The notes: generated from the letters alone by a model not told the origin. Shown: positions 19,400 to 28,553, numbered from the stretch's first letter. The stretch is DNA of 64,000 nucleotides from Actinomycetota bacterium (GCA_009702755.1 WLHL01000004.1:1-64000); one strand, 5' to 3'. Numbers and translations are program-made.

Positions 19400-19857
19400 G
19401 TTTCAAAACATCAGTTGGCTTCAAGTTCGGCAACGCACGACCGGGAATGAACATTCATTGGAATTGATGGGAGATGACAAATCCCGAACCGCGGGCGCTT
19501 CTCGCCAAAGGATTGATGATGGCATGAGATTGGAAACTAAGACTGCTTCTTTCTTCGGAATAACCACCCGAAGTCACGGGGCTTATTGAGAAGTCACTCG
19601 GTAAAGTCCATTCGACGATGGTCAGCCATCTAAATACATGCTTCGACTCCCTATCAAAATCTGATCAAAGCAGTCTTAATTAGATTGACATTCAGAAACC
19701 AACTAAATGATTTTGGAGAAGAACGGGTACTAAGTTTTCTGGACAATCTCTCTTAAACAAAAGATCATCTGCCCGCTACAAGCTCAATTTTCGTCAAATC
19801 TGACCTTTGGAATACTTGACTATTGTGGGTACCGATAGTGACTTCTGAGGGGGAGAA

Positions 19858-22800
19858 ATGGCGAAATCAAAGGAAGTGCCAATTTCTGGATTGTCTACGC
19901 TGAAGTCCCCTCGACTTCACCCTTTCCCCCAACTTTTTCGTTCCATAACGTCAGCCTTGGAATTTCTGGAGAGATATGCCAATGACGAGAAAAATCTCGC
20001 GACCAGTGGCAACGAAGTTCTTCTCACCGTTATCCATCAAGCTCATCTTCAGTTGTCATCACTAAATGGCAGACCAGAACAAAGCGAATCCTGTGAATGT
20101 TGGACCCTGTGTTCTGACATGTGCAGTTATGAAAACCACAGCCACAGCAGCGACGAATACGAGAAGAATTCCGGAAACTGCAAGAAGATAATCCGCTGTT
20201 ATCGATCAAATCCTGACAGTTCTGACCATGTTGTCTTGAGAAAAAAACTCACACACAAGTTGACTAGGACGTTTCTTTCCCAACGCCGAAGCCAGGATCT
20301 TGAGACAAACGAGCGTGAGTCATTTCTTTCCATTCTTAGTGTTCTGGTTGCGGTGTTGCTTGATTCCGACGAGTGTTCGATGAAAGCAACTTTGCGTACA
20401 CCTAGTTCACAAATTCGTCGACACAGATTCAGGCGTGCTCTGAAGCTCCAGATACACCACTATCTCGAGCCAACAATACGAAAAGCAGAATTCATCACAT
20501 TTCCCGACCAGCTCGGCGCCAATCACCAATGGCGTCTCTGCCATGCACTTGAGGCATTTCTTCGTACATCCCCATCACGTCGAAAGTTTCCGAAGCGACG
20601 AACGGCAGTGGTCTGTGAGCCTCTCGTCCAGTCGGCTGTCGACAAAATCACATCATGGCAAATTCAACGTCAGGACACCGATGACAACGGGGCCTTCAGA
20701 AGCGGAGACAATGGCCAGCCGGCGATAAATGTCACGATTGCTGCACTTTTCGCCATGCTTCAATTTGAGCAAATTCTGAAGTTGAACTACCCAACACAAA
20801 GAATTGATGAAGTCGCTTTGCAGGTTGCAGTAATGCCTGTACCTCGGAAAATTCTTTCAATCAAGATCCCAGCCAATCTCCAGAGATTCGGACTGCGTGG
20901 ACCAGTAGAAACAGATGTGGCGGGCGCATGGGCTTCACTACTTTTCGCCTCGTTCTGTCTAATCGCTGGCATATTCATGTTTCCCAAACCAAACACAGCA
21001 CCCATCTCAGCCACAACATCAACTATCGCGCTAGCAAGTGCCACCACAACCTCTGTAATGACGAGTGCCAGTAATTACGTAGCCGACATACGTCCCAACA
21101 CTTCCGAGTTTTCGATCGTGATGAAATCTCTAATCGCGATATCCGTCATCAGTTTCGGCTCAATTGCCTTCTACCTAATCAGCCAGGCGTTTGCGAGACG
21201 TCGGTTTTCGCTACTCGGAGGCGAGACCGATTCAAATCGATTCCGTCAATCCATCGTGAATCTCCAACAGATGCGCGAGTCATTTATTCTCTCAATAGCT
21301 AAATCGATTCAGGAACAAATTGAGAGTCAGAAGTTCATTCCCCCTGATCTCGCCGCACGAACTATTAGCGAATTAGTTCGTAGTGGGTATTTCTCTACTA
21401 GCGAGAACCTAAGCAATTCAGGGGCGAAGATGCGACAAGCCACTCTCAATGGTCTTGTGAATTCTCTCTCAGTCAGAGATATGGACGACCCGATATTGGG
21501 AGTGAGATACACCAACAATGTCGACAGATCACTCGTCCTAGCAGCACTTGTCGATCTGTTCTCACTTTCCTTCTCCGGTGAAGAATTAGGTGCTCCTAAA
21601 TTATTTGGGGTCACACGCACCGAAATCATTGACTCTGCCCATCACCAAATCTCAGTATTAGTCAAATCTCAGGAGTCAGGCAACGAAAGAGCGGGCGGAT
21701 GGAGAATTAACGATAAGGATTCTCGTGCTTCGGTCTTTGCAACGGCCCAAGTGGTACGTACCCTCACGCGGATTGTTGATTCAAAGAATGCCACCGATCT
21801 CCGTTTTCAAAAAGCCCTGACTACATATAGCTCAGAATTGGAACCCCACAATAAGAGAGAAGAGATTTCGATTGCGTCTATCAAAGATGCCGTTGCATCG
21901 GGAGTGACCTACTTGAGGTCAGACCTATTGGAAAAGATTGACAGAGAATCGAAGCCTTGGTCGATAGCGACCGGTACAAGAACTGAGATCTATAGGGTCG
22001 CACTCCCCTTGATTGCATTGTCTGAACGTGCAATCTTCCGAGGAAAACACGGAGCAGACGAAGTTGAGATTCGTGCCGCGATTGAGTGGATACAGAACTC
22101 GGTTCTCGACCCCGCATGTCCCGACCGTGAAGACCAGGTCTTACAACGTGAGACCGATGTTCAATCAAAATACAAGTCCTTTGTGCATAGACATTCTGTG
22201 TCGCGTCACGTAGTCGAGGGAATCCTCTCTGGTGAGATTTCTCTAGAGAAATCATTCCTGCAAAGTCAACTTGGCCCGATGGGCACAAGTGGTCGCCCTA
22301 TCACCTCACGCCTATTCCAGAGCGCTGTCCAGAGATGTATTCTTGCTGTTCAGCACCTTTCGCTTCGTCCAGCAAAAGGGGACATCACCCTTCTCAGTGA
22401 CCAAGTCGATGCACTCGCAATTGCCAATCGTTGTAATGAGTACATCGATAAACACTTGACTGCAGGGCAAATCTGGATTGAATACTGCAGATCTGCTGAA
22501 TTTTTGTCCGCTCGACCACTTCCACTCCTCCACGTTCTACCTCGACAATCACGAAACAGGCAGTCGCTGTTAAGACCGGTAGTGGCAGCTGTTCAGCTCA
22601 ACAGGCCTGCACGGCGATTCCTGCTTGGGTCAGTCATCCTGGGAGTGATACTCACTGCAGTCAGTGGTTTCATACTGGATCCACAGAATTACTCGCTGCA
22701 GGAATGGCGGGCCTTAATGGCCATAGCGAGCCTGCCTCTTGTTGTACCGCTAGCAGCAGTCTTTCAATTCATAACTAAACCGAAGACAATAAGCTCGTCA

Positions 22801-22863
22801 CTACGCTGGTCCATCGGTGTTGTTGCATCGCAATTTTTTTCTATCACCGGGCTGTTCAAGTAG
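19858..22863 (+). CDS. 1001-aa multi-TM protein with alpha/alpha-toroid (terpene-cyclase/prenyltransferase-repeat)-like motifs
   Basis: Good RBS (gaggggga) before ATG; TM segments near aa 360-380, 420-445 and at the C-terminus; motifs such as GGWRINDKDSRASVFATAQVVRTLTRIV. Confidence 0.6.
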   Translation: MAKSKEVPISGLSTLKSPRLHPFPQLFRSITSALEFLERYANDEKNLATSGNEVLLTVIHQAHLQLSSLNGRPEQSESCECWTLCSDMCSYENHSHSSDEYEKNSGNCKKIIRCYRSNPDSSDHVVLRKKLTHKLTRTFLSQRRSQDLETNERESFLSILSVLVAVLLDSDECSMKATLRTPSSQIRRHRFRRALKLQIHHYLEPTIRKAEFITFPDQLGANHQWRLCHALEAFLRTSPSRRKFPKRRTAVVCEPLVQSAVDKITSWQIQRQDTDDNGAFRSGDNGQPAINVTIAALFAMLQFEQILKLNYPTQRIDEVALQVAVMPVPRKILSIKIPANLQRFGLRGPVETDVAGAWASLLFASFCLIAGIFMFPKPNTAPISATTSTIALASATTTSVMTSASNYVADIRPNTSEFSIVMKSLIAISVISFGSIAFYLISQAFARRRFSLLGGETDSNRFRQSIVNLQQMRESFILSIAKSIQEQIESQKFIPPDLAARTISELVRSGYFSTSENLSNSGAKMRQATLNGLVNSLSVRDMDDPILGVRYTNNVDRSLVLAALVDLFSLSFSGEELGAPKLFGVTRTEIIDSAHHQISVLVKSQESGNERAGGWRINDKDSRASVFATAQVVRTLTRIVDSKNATDLRFQKALTTYSSELEPHNKREEISIASIKDAVASGVTYLRSDLLEKIDRESKPWSIATGTRTEIYRVALPLIALSERAIFRGKHGADEVEIRAAIEWIQNSVLDPACPDREDQVLQRETDVQSKYKSFVHRHSVSRHVVEGILSGEISLEKSFLQSQLGPMGTSGRPITSRLFQSAVQRCILAVQHLSLRPAKGDITLLSDQVDALAIANRCNEYIDKHLTAGQIWIEYCRSAEFLSARPLPLLHVLPRQSRNRQSLLRPVVAAVQLNRPARRFLLGSVILGVILTAVSGFILDPQNYSLQEWRALMAIASLPLVVPLAAVFQFITKPKTISSSLRWSIGVVASQFFSITGLFK

Positions 22864-22865
22864 TC

Positions 22866-23789
22866 ATGGAAACTTATGAAGCAGTTGTCTGGGGAGAGCC
22901 TTCGCTTGACACTGTCGTTGCTTTGGTCGGTGATGAAAAACGCGGTTCTCGAAATCACGCAATGATCAATGATGATGTCGGTGGTTCGGGTGCTAATACT
23001 GCATCCTCTCTCTCTTTATTAGGCGTGAATACGGCACTCATTGGCTTTCTCGGCTCAGATCAAACAGGGCAAAACATCGAGGCAGAACTGAGAAGCCGCA
23101 GAATTTCCCTGATTATGGGTAGGACGCCGACAAACAGAAGAACTGTCTCGCTAGCGCGCTCGGATGGAACTCGGACTATGTACGGGACCGAGGGAGACCA
23201 ATACTCATCGTCGGAAGACTTAACCGCACAAGTGAGATTGCTCCGATGCAACTGTTTTCATGTTTCACTTACGTCGTTACTTCGGTCCAGGCACTCATTG
23301 ATTTACCGCACTATTGAGCATCTTCGTGCTTGTGGTGCAGTTATCTCGATGGATGCCGGAAACGACGTCGAGATCAGGTCCAATTCCGCCGAGATTCCAA
23401 AAATTTTCAATCAAATACAACCAGACATTGTGTTCGCAAACGAAGAAGAGGTAGACGCACTCAGCTCGACCTCATTGGACTTGCGTTCCTTGCGGATGCT
23501 CGTAATCAAGAAAGGTTCCCGTCCGTGTGAGATTCAGCGAAAAGATGGTGAATCCCTTATCGTTCCGATCCCGCGCAAGACAGTTGCAGTAGACACCACG
23601 GGAGCAGGAGATGCATTTGCTGCAGGCATGTTGGGTGGACTCATACGAGGGCTTAACCCAACTATGAGTTCGACACTCGGTCACCTATTGGCTAGCGCGT
23701 GCATCCGTGAAATTGGGGCAACCATCCGCGATAAATCAGCAATCGACGCAGCCCGTCAATTCCTTGAGAAAAACAGTCGAACTAGATGA
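22866..23789 (+). CDS. PfkB-family carbohydrate/nucleoside kinase
   Basis: N-terminal NDDVGGSGANTASSLSLLGVNTALIGFLGSDQTGQ and C-terminal signature VDTTGAGDAFAAGMLGGL. Confidence 0.9.
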   Translation: METYEAVVWGEPSLDTVVALVGDEKRGSRNHAMINDDVGGSGANTASSLSLLGVNTALIGFLGSDQTGQNIEAELRSRRISLIMGRTPTNRRTVSLARSDGTRTMYGTEGDQYSSSEDLTAQVRLLRCNCFHVSLTSLLRSRHSLIYRTIEHLRACGAVISMDAGNDVEIRSNSAEIPKIFNQIQPDIVFANEEEVDALSSTSLDLRSLRMLVIKKGSRPCEIQRKDGESLIVPIPRKTVAVDTTGAGDAFAAGMLGGLIRGLNPTMSSTLGHLLASACIREIGATIRDKSAIDAARQFLEKNSRTR

Positions 23790-24336
23790 GGTTGGAAATG
23801 ATATGGATCTCATCCCACGAATTCATCACTGGTACCTGCTCGTCCCCAACATTCAATCTCGAACCGAAGTAAACGTGGGTCCATGAAGGACGAACCAATC
23901 CTGTGATGCTGAACTTGTCGTCAATCAAAATCTTGCCGACGACAAGAGTCTTGTCCGAGGCAAGGATGTAGCGACCTTCAAATTCAGGGAAGTTCCTGTC
24001 AAGCCAAGATGTCTTTTCGCTTGCACAGGTTGGATTTTCTCGCCTTGGCTTAGTACAAACAACGGGAATCGCGCCGAAACTAAGAAGGCTCTTGATGCCC
24101 GCAGAAGCACCTCGTACCACTTCAAGGCTGTCATAGAACCCTGGCAAGTTTCTCTCGAGATCAACTTTGTCGGCAATTTCCTGTCCGTATGCGAGCAACA
24201 AGTCTTCGCGTGTGCTCGACGTCTGCATCTTGAATCGTGCTGGATCCTCTCCGAGAGACTTCAAAATGCGACAGATACCAGCTCTGTAGTCGGCAAGCGG
24301 CCCATCCTGATCGACGAGGACAATCGCATTTTTCAT
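23782..24336 (-). CDS. HAD-superfamily 5'(3')-deoxyribonucleotidase-like protein
   Basis: MKNAIVLVDQDGPLADYRAGI (DxDG), IPVVCTKPRRENP, LIDDKFSITGLVRPSWTHVYFG; likely ATG at 24336 in ORF 23782-24375. Confidence 0.7.
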   Translation of the reverse strand: MKNAIVLVDQDGPLADYRAGICRILKSLGEDPARFKMQTSSTREDLLLAYGQEIADKVDLERNLPGFYDSLEVVRGASAGIKSLLSFGAIPVVCTKPRRENPTCASEKTSWLDRNFPEFEGRYILASDKTLVVGKILIDDKFSITGLVRPSWTHVYFGSRLNVGDEQVPVMNSWDEIHIISNLI

Positions 24337-24495
24337 ACACAAATCGTACCCACCTTCGTCTTTTGAGAGAGTCACTCAATCACAACCCTGTCACTTGTTC
24401 CGGACTTTAGGGCTTCGATAAGTAACTCAATCAAGTCGTTTCTGTGAAATTCTGGACCAGGGCATGGCCTATCTTTTACTCAAGTACCCGTGATT

Positions 24496-24530
24496 CGTAG
24501 GTCGTGAGTTCGATTCTCATCTTGGGCTCC
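24496..24530 (+). repeat. tRNA-Thr 3'-end direct repeat 1 (att-like)
   Basis: cgtaggtcgtgagttcgattctcatcttgggctcc, 35/35 identical to 19364-19398; degenerate similarity continues upstream to about 24484 and past the end (ggtttc vs agtttc). Confidence 0.95.
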
Positions 24531-24558
24531 GGTTTCGTGACAAGTCCTTAATGAGGAA

Positions 24559-26019
24559 TTGAGAAGCAGATACCATGCGCTTGTGAAGCGCATCTTGATC
24601 TTGGTTTCTGCATTGCTGGCGAGCGCACTTGTTTACGGGAGTTCAACACCAATTGCATCGGCAACTGACAGCACTCCACCGGTTGGAAGTTGGCAATGGT
24701 GTAGCGACACAGTCAAGAACGGCTGCATCGAAGCTGTCACCACCATCAGCCCCGAGAAAGTTGAAACCACTTACAGAACAGCTGCCGAGTTGCCATCTGA
24801 ACTGAAGGTCTCAGCTACGTGTTCGTCAAACAGTTCTGTGAATACGTGTGACACCAATCGATATGTCACCCGAGATGATGGTCAATGCACTGAGACATCA
24901 ACCTGGGGTGGTCGCTTCACAACGCCAAGCATTGAGATCGATGCTCAATGGCCCGGAATGGTTGGTTGGGAAGTTCGTATTCGGTTCTCCACCGGAAACT
25001 TCAGAGCCGCATTTTCAATCGGATACGGAATTACGGCGACGCAAACAACCCGTGATGAAGACGGCACATACACCTTTACTCTCACTACATTCATCGGTAA
25101 GTCCTACAGCGCGATGATGCCTCCAAGCGTCACCTCACTAATGGGCACTCCGCAATACTTCGCCGCAATGAACGAGTGGATCAAGACTGCAGTTGCAACG
25201 TCAGAGCAAGATGCTGCCCACGTTCAGGTATGGCCCCGCGACCACCTGTTACGAAACTCTTCTCCAGTTCCAACATTCAATAACGCCACCTCAACCTTGC
25301 CGTTAGCTCCAACTGCTAGTGGTTGCCAGTATTACCCCTTTGATGGTGCGTTTGCTGAAGCGAATGCTTCATCTTTTTCATGGTCATACTCATCTGGAAA
25401 CTTGTCTCCCACCGTTCCTAACGTTCTGAAGTTTGTCGCGCAGGCTCCTCACTACCTCCCACGAAAGGGAACTGAGCCCTTACAAGTCATGCCCGCTCGC
25501 GTGCAGGTTTTCTTGCCAACCGCTTACTTTTCTGCCCTCGGTTACGCATCACTGTCAGAGTTCAATGGTTCGTCCTATTCCGTGACCACTGAGGACGGGC
25601 AAACAACAACTCCCACCGTCACTGCACGAGACAATGGCATTCTCATAAATCTTGGGTTGCAGCACTATTCCGCCCCAAACCCTTCAGTGACATTCGTGCC
25701 CAAGGGTGCAGCAATTGGCACAACCGACTCGTTGGCATCGACGTCACCTCTGCCCGCATTGGTCACCACCACAACTACAGCTCCAAAAGTCTTCTCAGCT
25801 CTCAAGAAACTTGGGAAGAAAAAGAGCGCACCACTTTCTTCCTTCATCTCCTATTCCTCACCTGGAACAAAGACTTGGAAAGTTAGTGGTGGCTGCCGAA
25901 TTGTGAAGTCAAAACTTCAGGCCCCATCTCGTGCCGCTAGCTGCAAACTGACCCTGACAGTCAGAAACGCAAAGAAGAAGATCGTTGCAACAAAATCGAA
26001 CACCATCCGTGTTCGGTGA
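24559..26019 (+). CDS. secreted protein of unknown function
   Basis: 486-aa ORF; signal peptide (KRILILVSALLASALVYGSSTPIASA), Thr-rich linker, basic C-terminus; TGA stop lies inside repeat 2; start may be internal. Confidence 0.7.
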   Translation: MRSRYHALVKRILILVSALLASALVYGSSTPIASATDSTPPVGSWQWCSDTVKNGCIEAVTTISPEKVETTYRTAAELPSELKVSATCSSNSSVNTCDTNRYVTRDDGQCTETSTWGGRFTTPSIEIDAQWPGMVGWEVRIRFSTGNFRAAFSIGYGITATQTTRDEDGTYTFTLTTFIGKSYSAMMPPSVTSLMGTPQYFAAMNEWIKTAVATSEQDAAHVQVWPRDHLLRNSSPVPTFNNATSTLPLAPTASGCQYYPFDGAFAEANASSFSWSYSSGNLSPTVPNVLKFVAQAPHYLPRKGTEPLQVMPARVQVFLPTAYFSALGYASLSEFNGSSYSVTTEDGQTTTPTVTARDNGILINLGLQHYSAPNPSVTFVPKGAAIGTTDSLASTSPLPALVTTTTTAPKVFSALKKLGKKKSAPLSSFISYSSPGTKTWKVSGGCRIVKSKLQAPSRAASCKLTLTVRNAKKKIVATKSNTIRVR

Positions 26020-26043
26020 GTTCGATTCTCATCTTGGGCTCCA
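26016..26043 (+). repeat. tRNA-Thr 3'-end direct repeat 2 (att-like)
   Basis: gtgagttcgattctcatcttgggctcca, 28/28 identical to the tRNA 3' end. Confidence 0.92.
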
Positions 26044-26055
26044 TTTGCTCACGAA

Positions 26056-28395
26056 TCACCACGTGTGAATATGAGTACCCGCAGACAACGCGTAGACATT
26101 TCCATTCGGAAGCTCTAGTTCACATTCGGTTCCAGTTGGAACATCACACGTGATAGTGCCTACACCATTCTCAAGTAACCACTCCACACCAATACGTCCG
26201 TTGGGCGAATCATGGTGCGTGCGAACCCACGAAACACCAGCACCAGGTCGTGGTGCCACCCGAAAGCGTCGATATCCAGGCTCTTGAATCCTCAGACCAG
26301 CAACGTATTGATGAAGAAAAGAAATCACTGCTCCCTTGCTGTAGTGATTCAAACTATGAGTTGCCCTATCGCCGACAATTCCGTCCCAGTCTTCCCAAAT
26401 TGTTGAATATTGATGTGTCATGTACATCCACGACGGTTCTGTGTCCTGAAAAAGCAGGGAATATGCGGTGTCTAAGTGACCGTGATCAGCAAGCACAGGA
26501 AGAAGCATCGGAGTTGCAAGAAATCCTGTTCCAAGATGCATGTCTGCCTCTTCAATCAACCGAACAAGGTCATCGGCTGTTTGCTGACGTAGCGAATCTG
26601 GAACAAGTCCAAATGCAAGTGCACGACATAAATTCGCCTGTGTGCGCGGTGTCAAAGCACCCTCGTCATCAATGAATTCGGCCCGCCATGCATCAAGAAC
26701 ATTTGCGGCTAATTCTGAATACCGTTGGGCTTCGTCATTCTTCCCAAGAATGCTGCTGACGTGTGCAAGTTGATCTGCTGAGCGATACAAATACGCAGTT
26801 GCCACTGCGCCGTGATCCTGATTGCCAAGACTTGCAACATCCGTTTCAATATCAGCTCCTGGTTCTAACCACTCGCCGTAATGCCAACCGCTATCCCATA
26901 AGAATCGTTCATGAGGTAGTGGATTCGGCCGTTGCGCTTCTCGTACTGGATGACGTCGCCCCTCGGCTCTACGTGCGGCGAATTCAACCCATTGAGTCAT
27001 TGACTCGAATTGCACTGCAAGCATGTCGGTTCGCGCAGTGGCCCGGTACAACTCCCACGGAACATGTACCGCGGCATCACCCCATCCGGAAGAACCGTGA
27101 CTTCCTCGCCACACTGGCGCACCCGAAGATGGGTCAGGGACAATGCTCGTTACTTTGCCATCGGGAAATTGATCAGCTGCAAGATCTCGCATCCACTTTG
27201 CTGACCAATCAAATACGTCGTACAGATACGAAGCTGTCTCAACATAAATCTGCCAATCTCCGGTCCATCCTGATCGCTCCCGTGTTGGACAGTCGGTAGG
27301 AATCTCGCAAGCATTTCCACGAAAACTCCAATCGGCAGCACGATGAAGTCGATTGATGCGCTCATCGGAACACTCAAAATCTCCCACTCGTTGAAGATCG
27401 GTGTGGACCACGACACTGACTATTGATGCAGGATCGAAGACGCCATCAATTCCGTCCACTTCCACAAAACGAAAACCCTTAGTGCTGTGCCGTGGTTCGA
27501 ACACTGTGTTGTCACCTGCCGAATAAACACGATCTGTTTGGAAGGGAACATTGCGGGGCTCCGAAAATGCTGCATCAGCAACATTCGACTGCGTTACTTC
27601 GCCTTCGGAGTTTGTCCATTCTCCATATTTCAACGTGACTTCGTTACCCTCAGGTCCCAGTCCAGACAATCTCACCCAACCATTGCTGTTCTGTCCAAAA
27701 TCAACCACGTGTCGTCGCGGTGCAATTTGAGTAATTGAAACTGGTGACAGTTCTTCTATCTGTCGCACTGGCGGACCAAGAACCTCACACAAGTTGTCCA
27801 TCGAATAATCAGCAACAGTGACTTGGTCCCAAGATGTACGATCAGTACCTGCATCACACCAACCATGAACTCTTCTACGTAAATCGTGCGTTTCACCGGC
27901 AATGAGATCTGCGGCAAGAATGTGGCTGGGTGTAGAGCACCACTCACCGTGTGTACAAATGCTGATTTGTTGGCCATCTGCTAGCTCAATCATTAGCTCT
28001 GCAAGAAAAGAAATGTTGGGCCCGTACGCGTCAATCTCTCTGATCACTCCGTGTTGACCCCGCCACCATCCATCACTCAGAATTGCACCTATTGCATTGT
28101 TCCCAACATGCAGCAGATCAGTCACATCAAACGCATGCACTTGTAGACGCTTGCGGTACGCGGTAAACCCAGGAGTTAGTTCAATGTCGCCAACCCGCGA
28201 TCCATTGATAAACGCTTCATAAACTCCATGTGCCGTCGCCCACAGCCGAGCCGAAACGACATGGGAAGGTACGACAAACTCGCGTGCGAGGTGATACGCA
28301 GGACGATGTATCGCTGGCGAATCCACTGATTCAACAGGCTCAATCCATGAAGCTGTGAAGGCGGTCGGTGTGTTCGAACTACGACTTTCGGTCAT
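26056..28395 (-). CDS. GH78-family alpha-L-rhamnosidase
   Basis: ARLWATAHGVYEAFINGSRVGDIELTPGFTAYRKRLQVHAFDVTDLL, ACEIPTDCPTRERSGWTGDWQIYVETASYLYDV, LNHYSKGAVISFLHQYVAGL. Confidence 0.93.
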   Translation of the reverse strand: MTESRSSNTPTAFTASWIEPVESVDSPAIHRPAYHLAREFVVPSHVVSARLWATAHGVYEAFINGSRVGDIELTPGFTAYRKRLQVHAFDVTDLLHVGNNAIGAILSDGWWRGQHGVIREIDAYGPNISFLAELMIELADGQQISICTHGEWCSTPSHILAADLIAGETHDLRRRVHGWCDAGTDRTSWDQVTVADYSMDNLCEVLGPPVRQIEELSPVSITQIAPRRHVVDFGQNSNGWVRLSGLGPEGNEVTLKYGEWTNSEGEVTQSNVADAAFSEPRNVPFQTDRVYSAGDNTVFEPRHSTKGFRFVEVDGIDGVFDPASIVSVVVHTDLQRVGDFECSDERINRLHRAADWSFRGNACEIPTDCPTRERSGWTGDWQIYVETASYLYDVFDWSAKWMRDLAADQFPDGKVTSIVPDPSSGAPVWRGSHGSSGWGDAAVHVPWELYRATARTDMLAVQFESMTQWVEFAARRAEGRRHPVREAQRPNPLPHERFLWDSGWHYGEWLEPGADIETDVASLGNQDHGAVATAYLYRSADQLAHVSSILGKNDEAQRYSELAANVLDAWRAEFIDDEGALTPRTQANLCRALAFGLVPDSLRQQTADDLVRLIEEADMHLGTGFLATPMLLPVLADHGHLDTAYSLLFQDTEPSWMYMTHQYSTIWEDWDGIVGDRATHSLNHYSKGAVISFLHQYVAGLRIQEPGYRRFRVAPRPGAGVSWVRTHHDSPNGRIGVEWLLENGVGTITCDVPTGTECELELPNGNVYALSAGTHIHTW

Positions 28396-28521
28396 TAGCC
28401 GAGAATAGTTTGCTTTACACGGGTTTTCAGTTGTGCACGACTTTCAGCCGCACGAACTTGACAGGAAAATGTGAATCTCCTGGTACGACGGTGCTTCAGT
28501 CTCATGCACTAGTGAAACGGC

Positions 28522-28553
28522 GGTCGTGAGTTCGATTCTCATCTTGGGCTCCA
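28522..28553 (+). repeat. tRNA-Thr 3'-end direct repeat 3 (att-like)
   Basis: ggtcgtgagttcgattctcatcttgggctcca, 32/32 identical to the tRNA 3' end; degenerate similarity upstream to gcact at 28506. Confidence 0.94.

Larger units (their letters stand above)
19400..24530. mobile_element. tRNA-Thr-bounded cassette A (about 5.1 kb)
   Basis: Lies between the complete tRNA-Thr and the first 3'-end direct repeat; no recognisable integrase. Confidence 0.7.
24531..26043. mobile_element. tRNA-Thr-bounded cassette B (about 1.5 kb, one gene)
   Basis: Flanked by direct repeats 1 and 2; one ORF fills almost the whole interval. Confidence 0.65.
26044..28553. mobile_element. tRNA-Thr-bounded cassette C (about 2.5 kb, one gene)
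   Basis: Flanked by direct repeats 2 and 3; contains one ORF. Confidence 0.65.

Noticed and set aside
19301-19613. Direct repeat tcggtaaagt either side of tRNA-Thr
   Set aside because: Only 10 nt, with no further similarity around it; expected by chance at this scale.
24484-28553. The three tRNA-Thr-like sequences as additional tRNA genes
   Set aside because: They contain only the T-arm/acceptor 3' strand and a degenerate anticodon-side flank. No acceptor 5' strand or D-arm can be formed.
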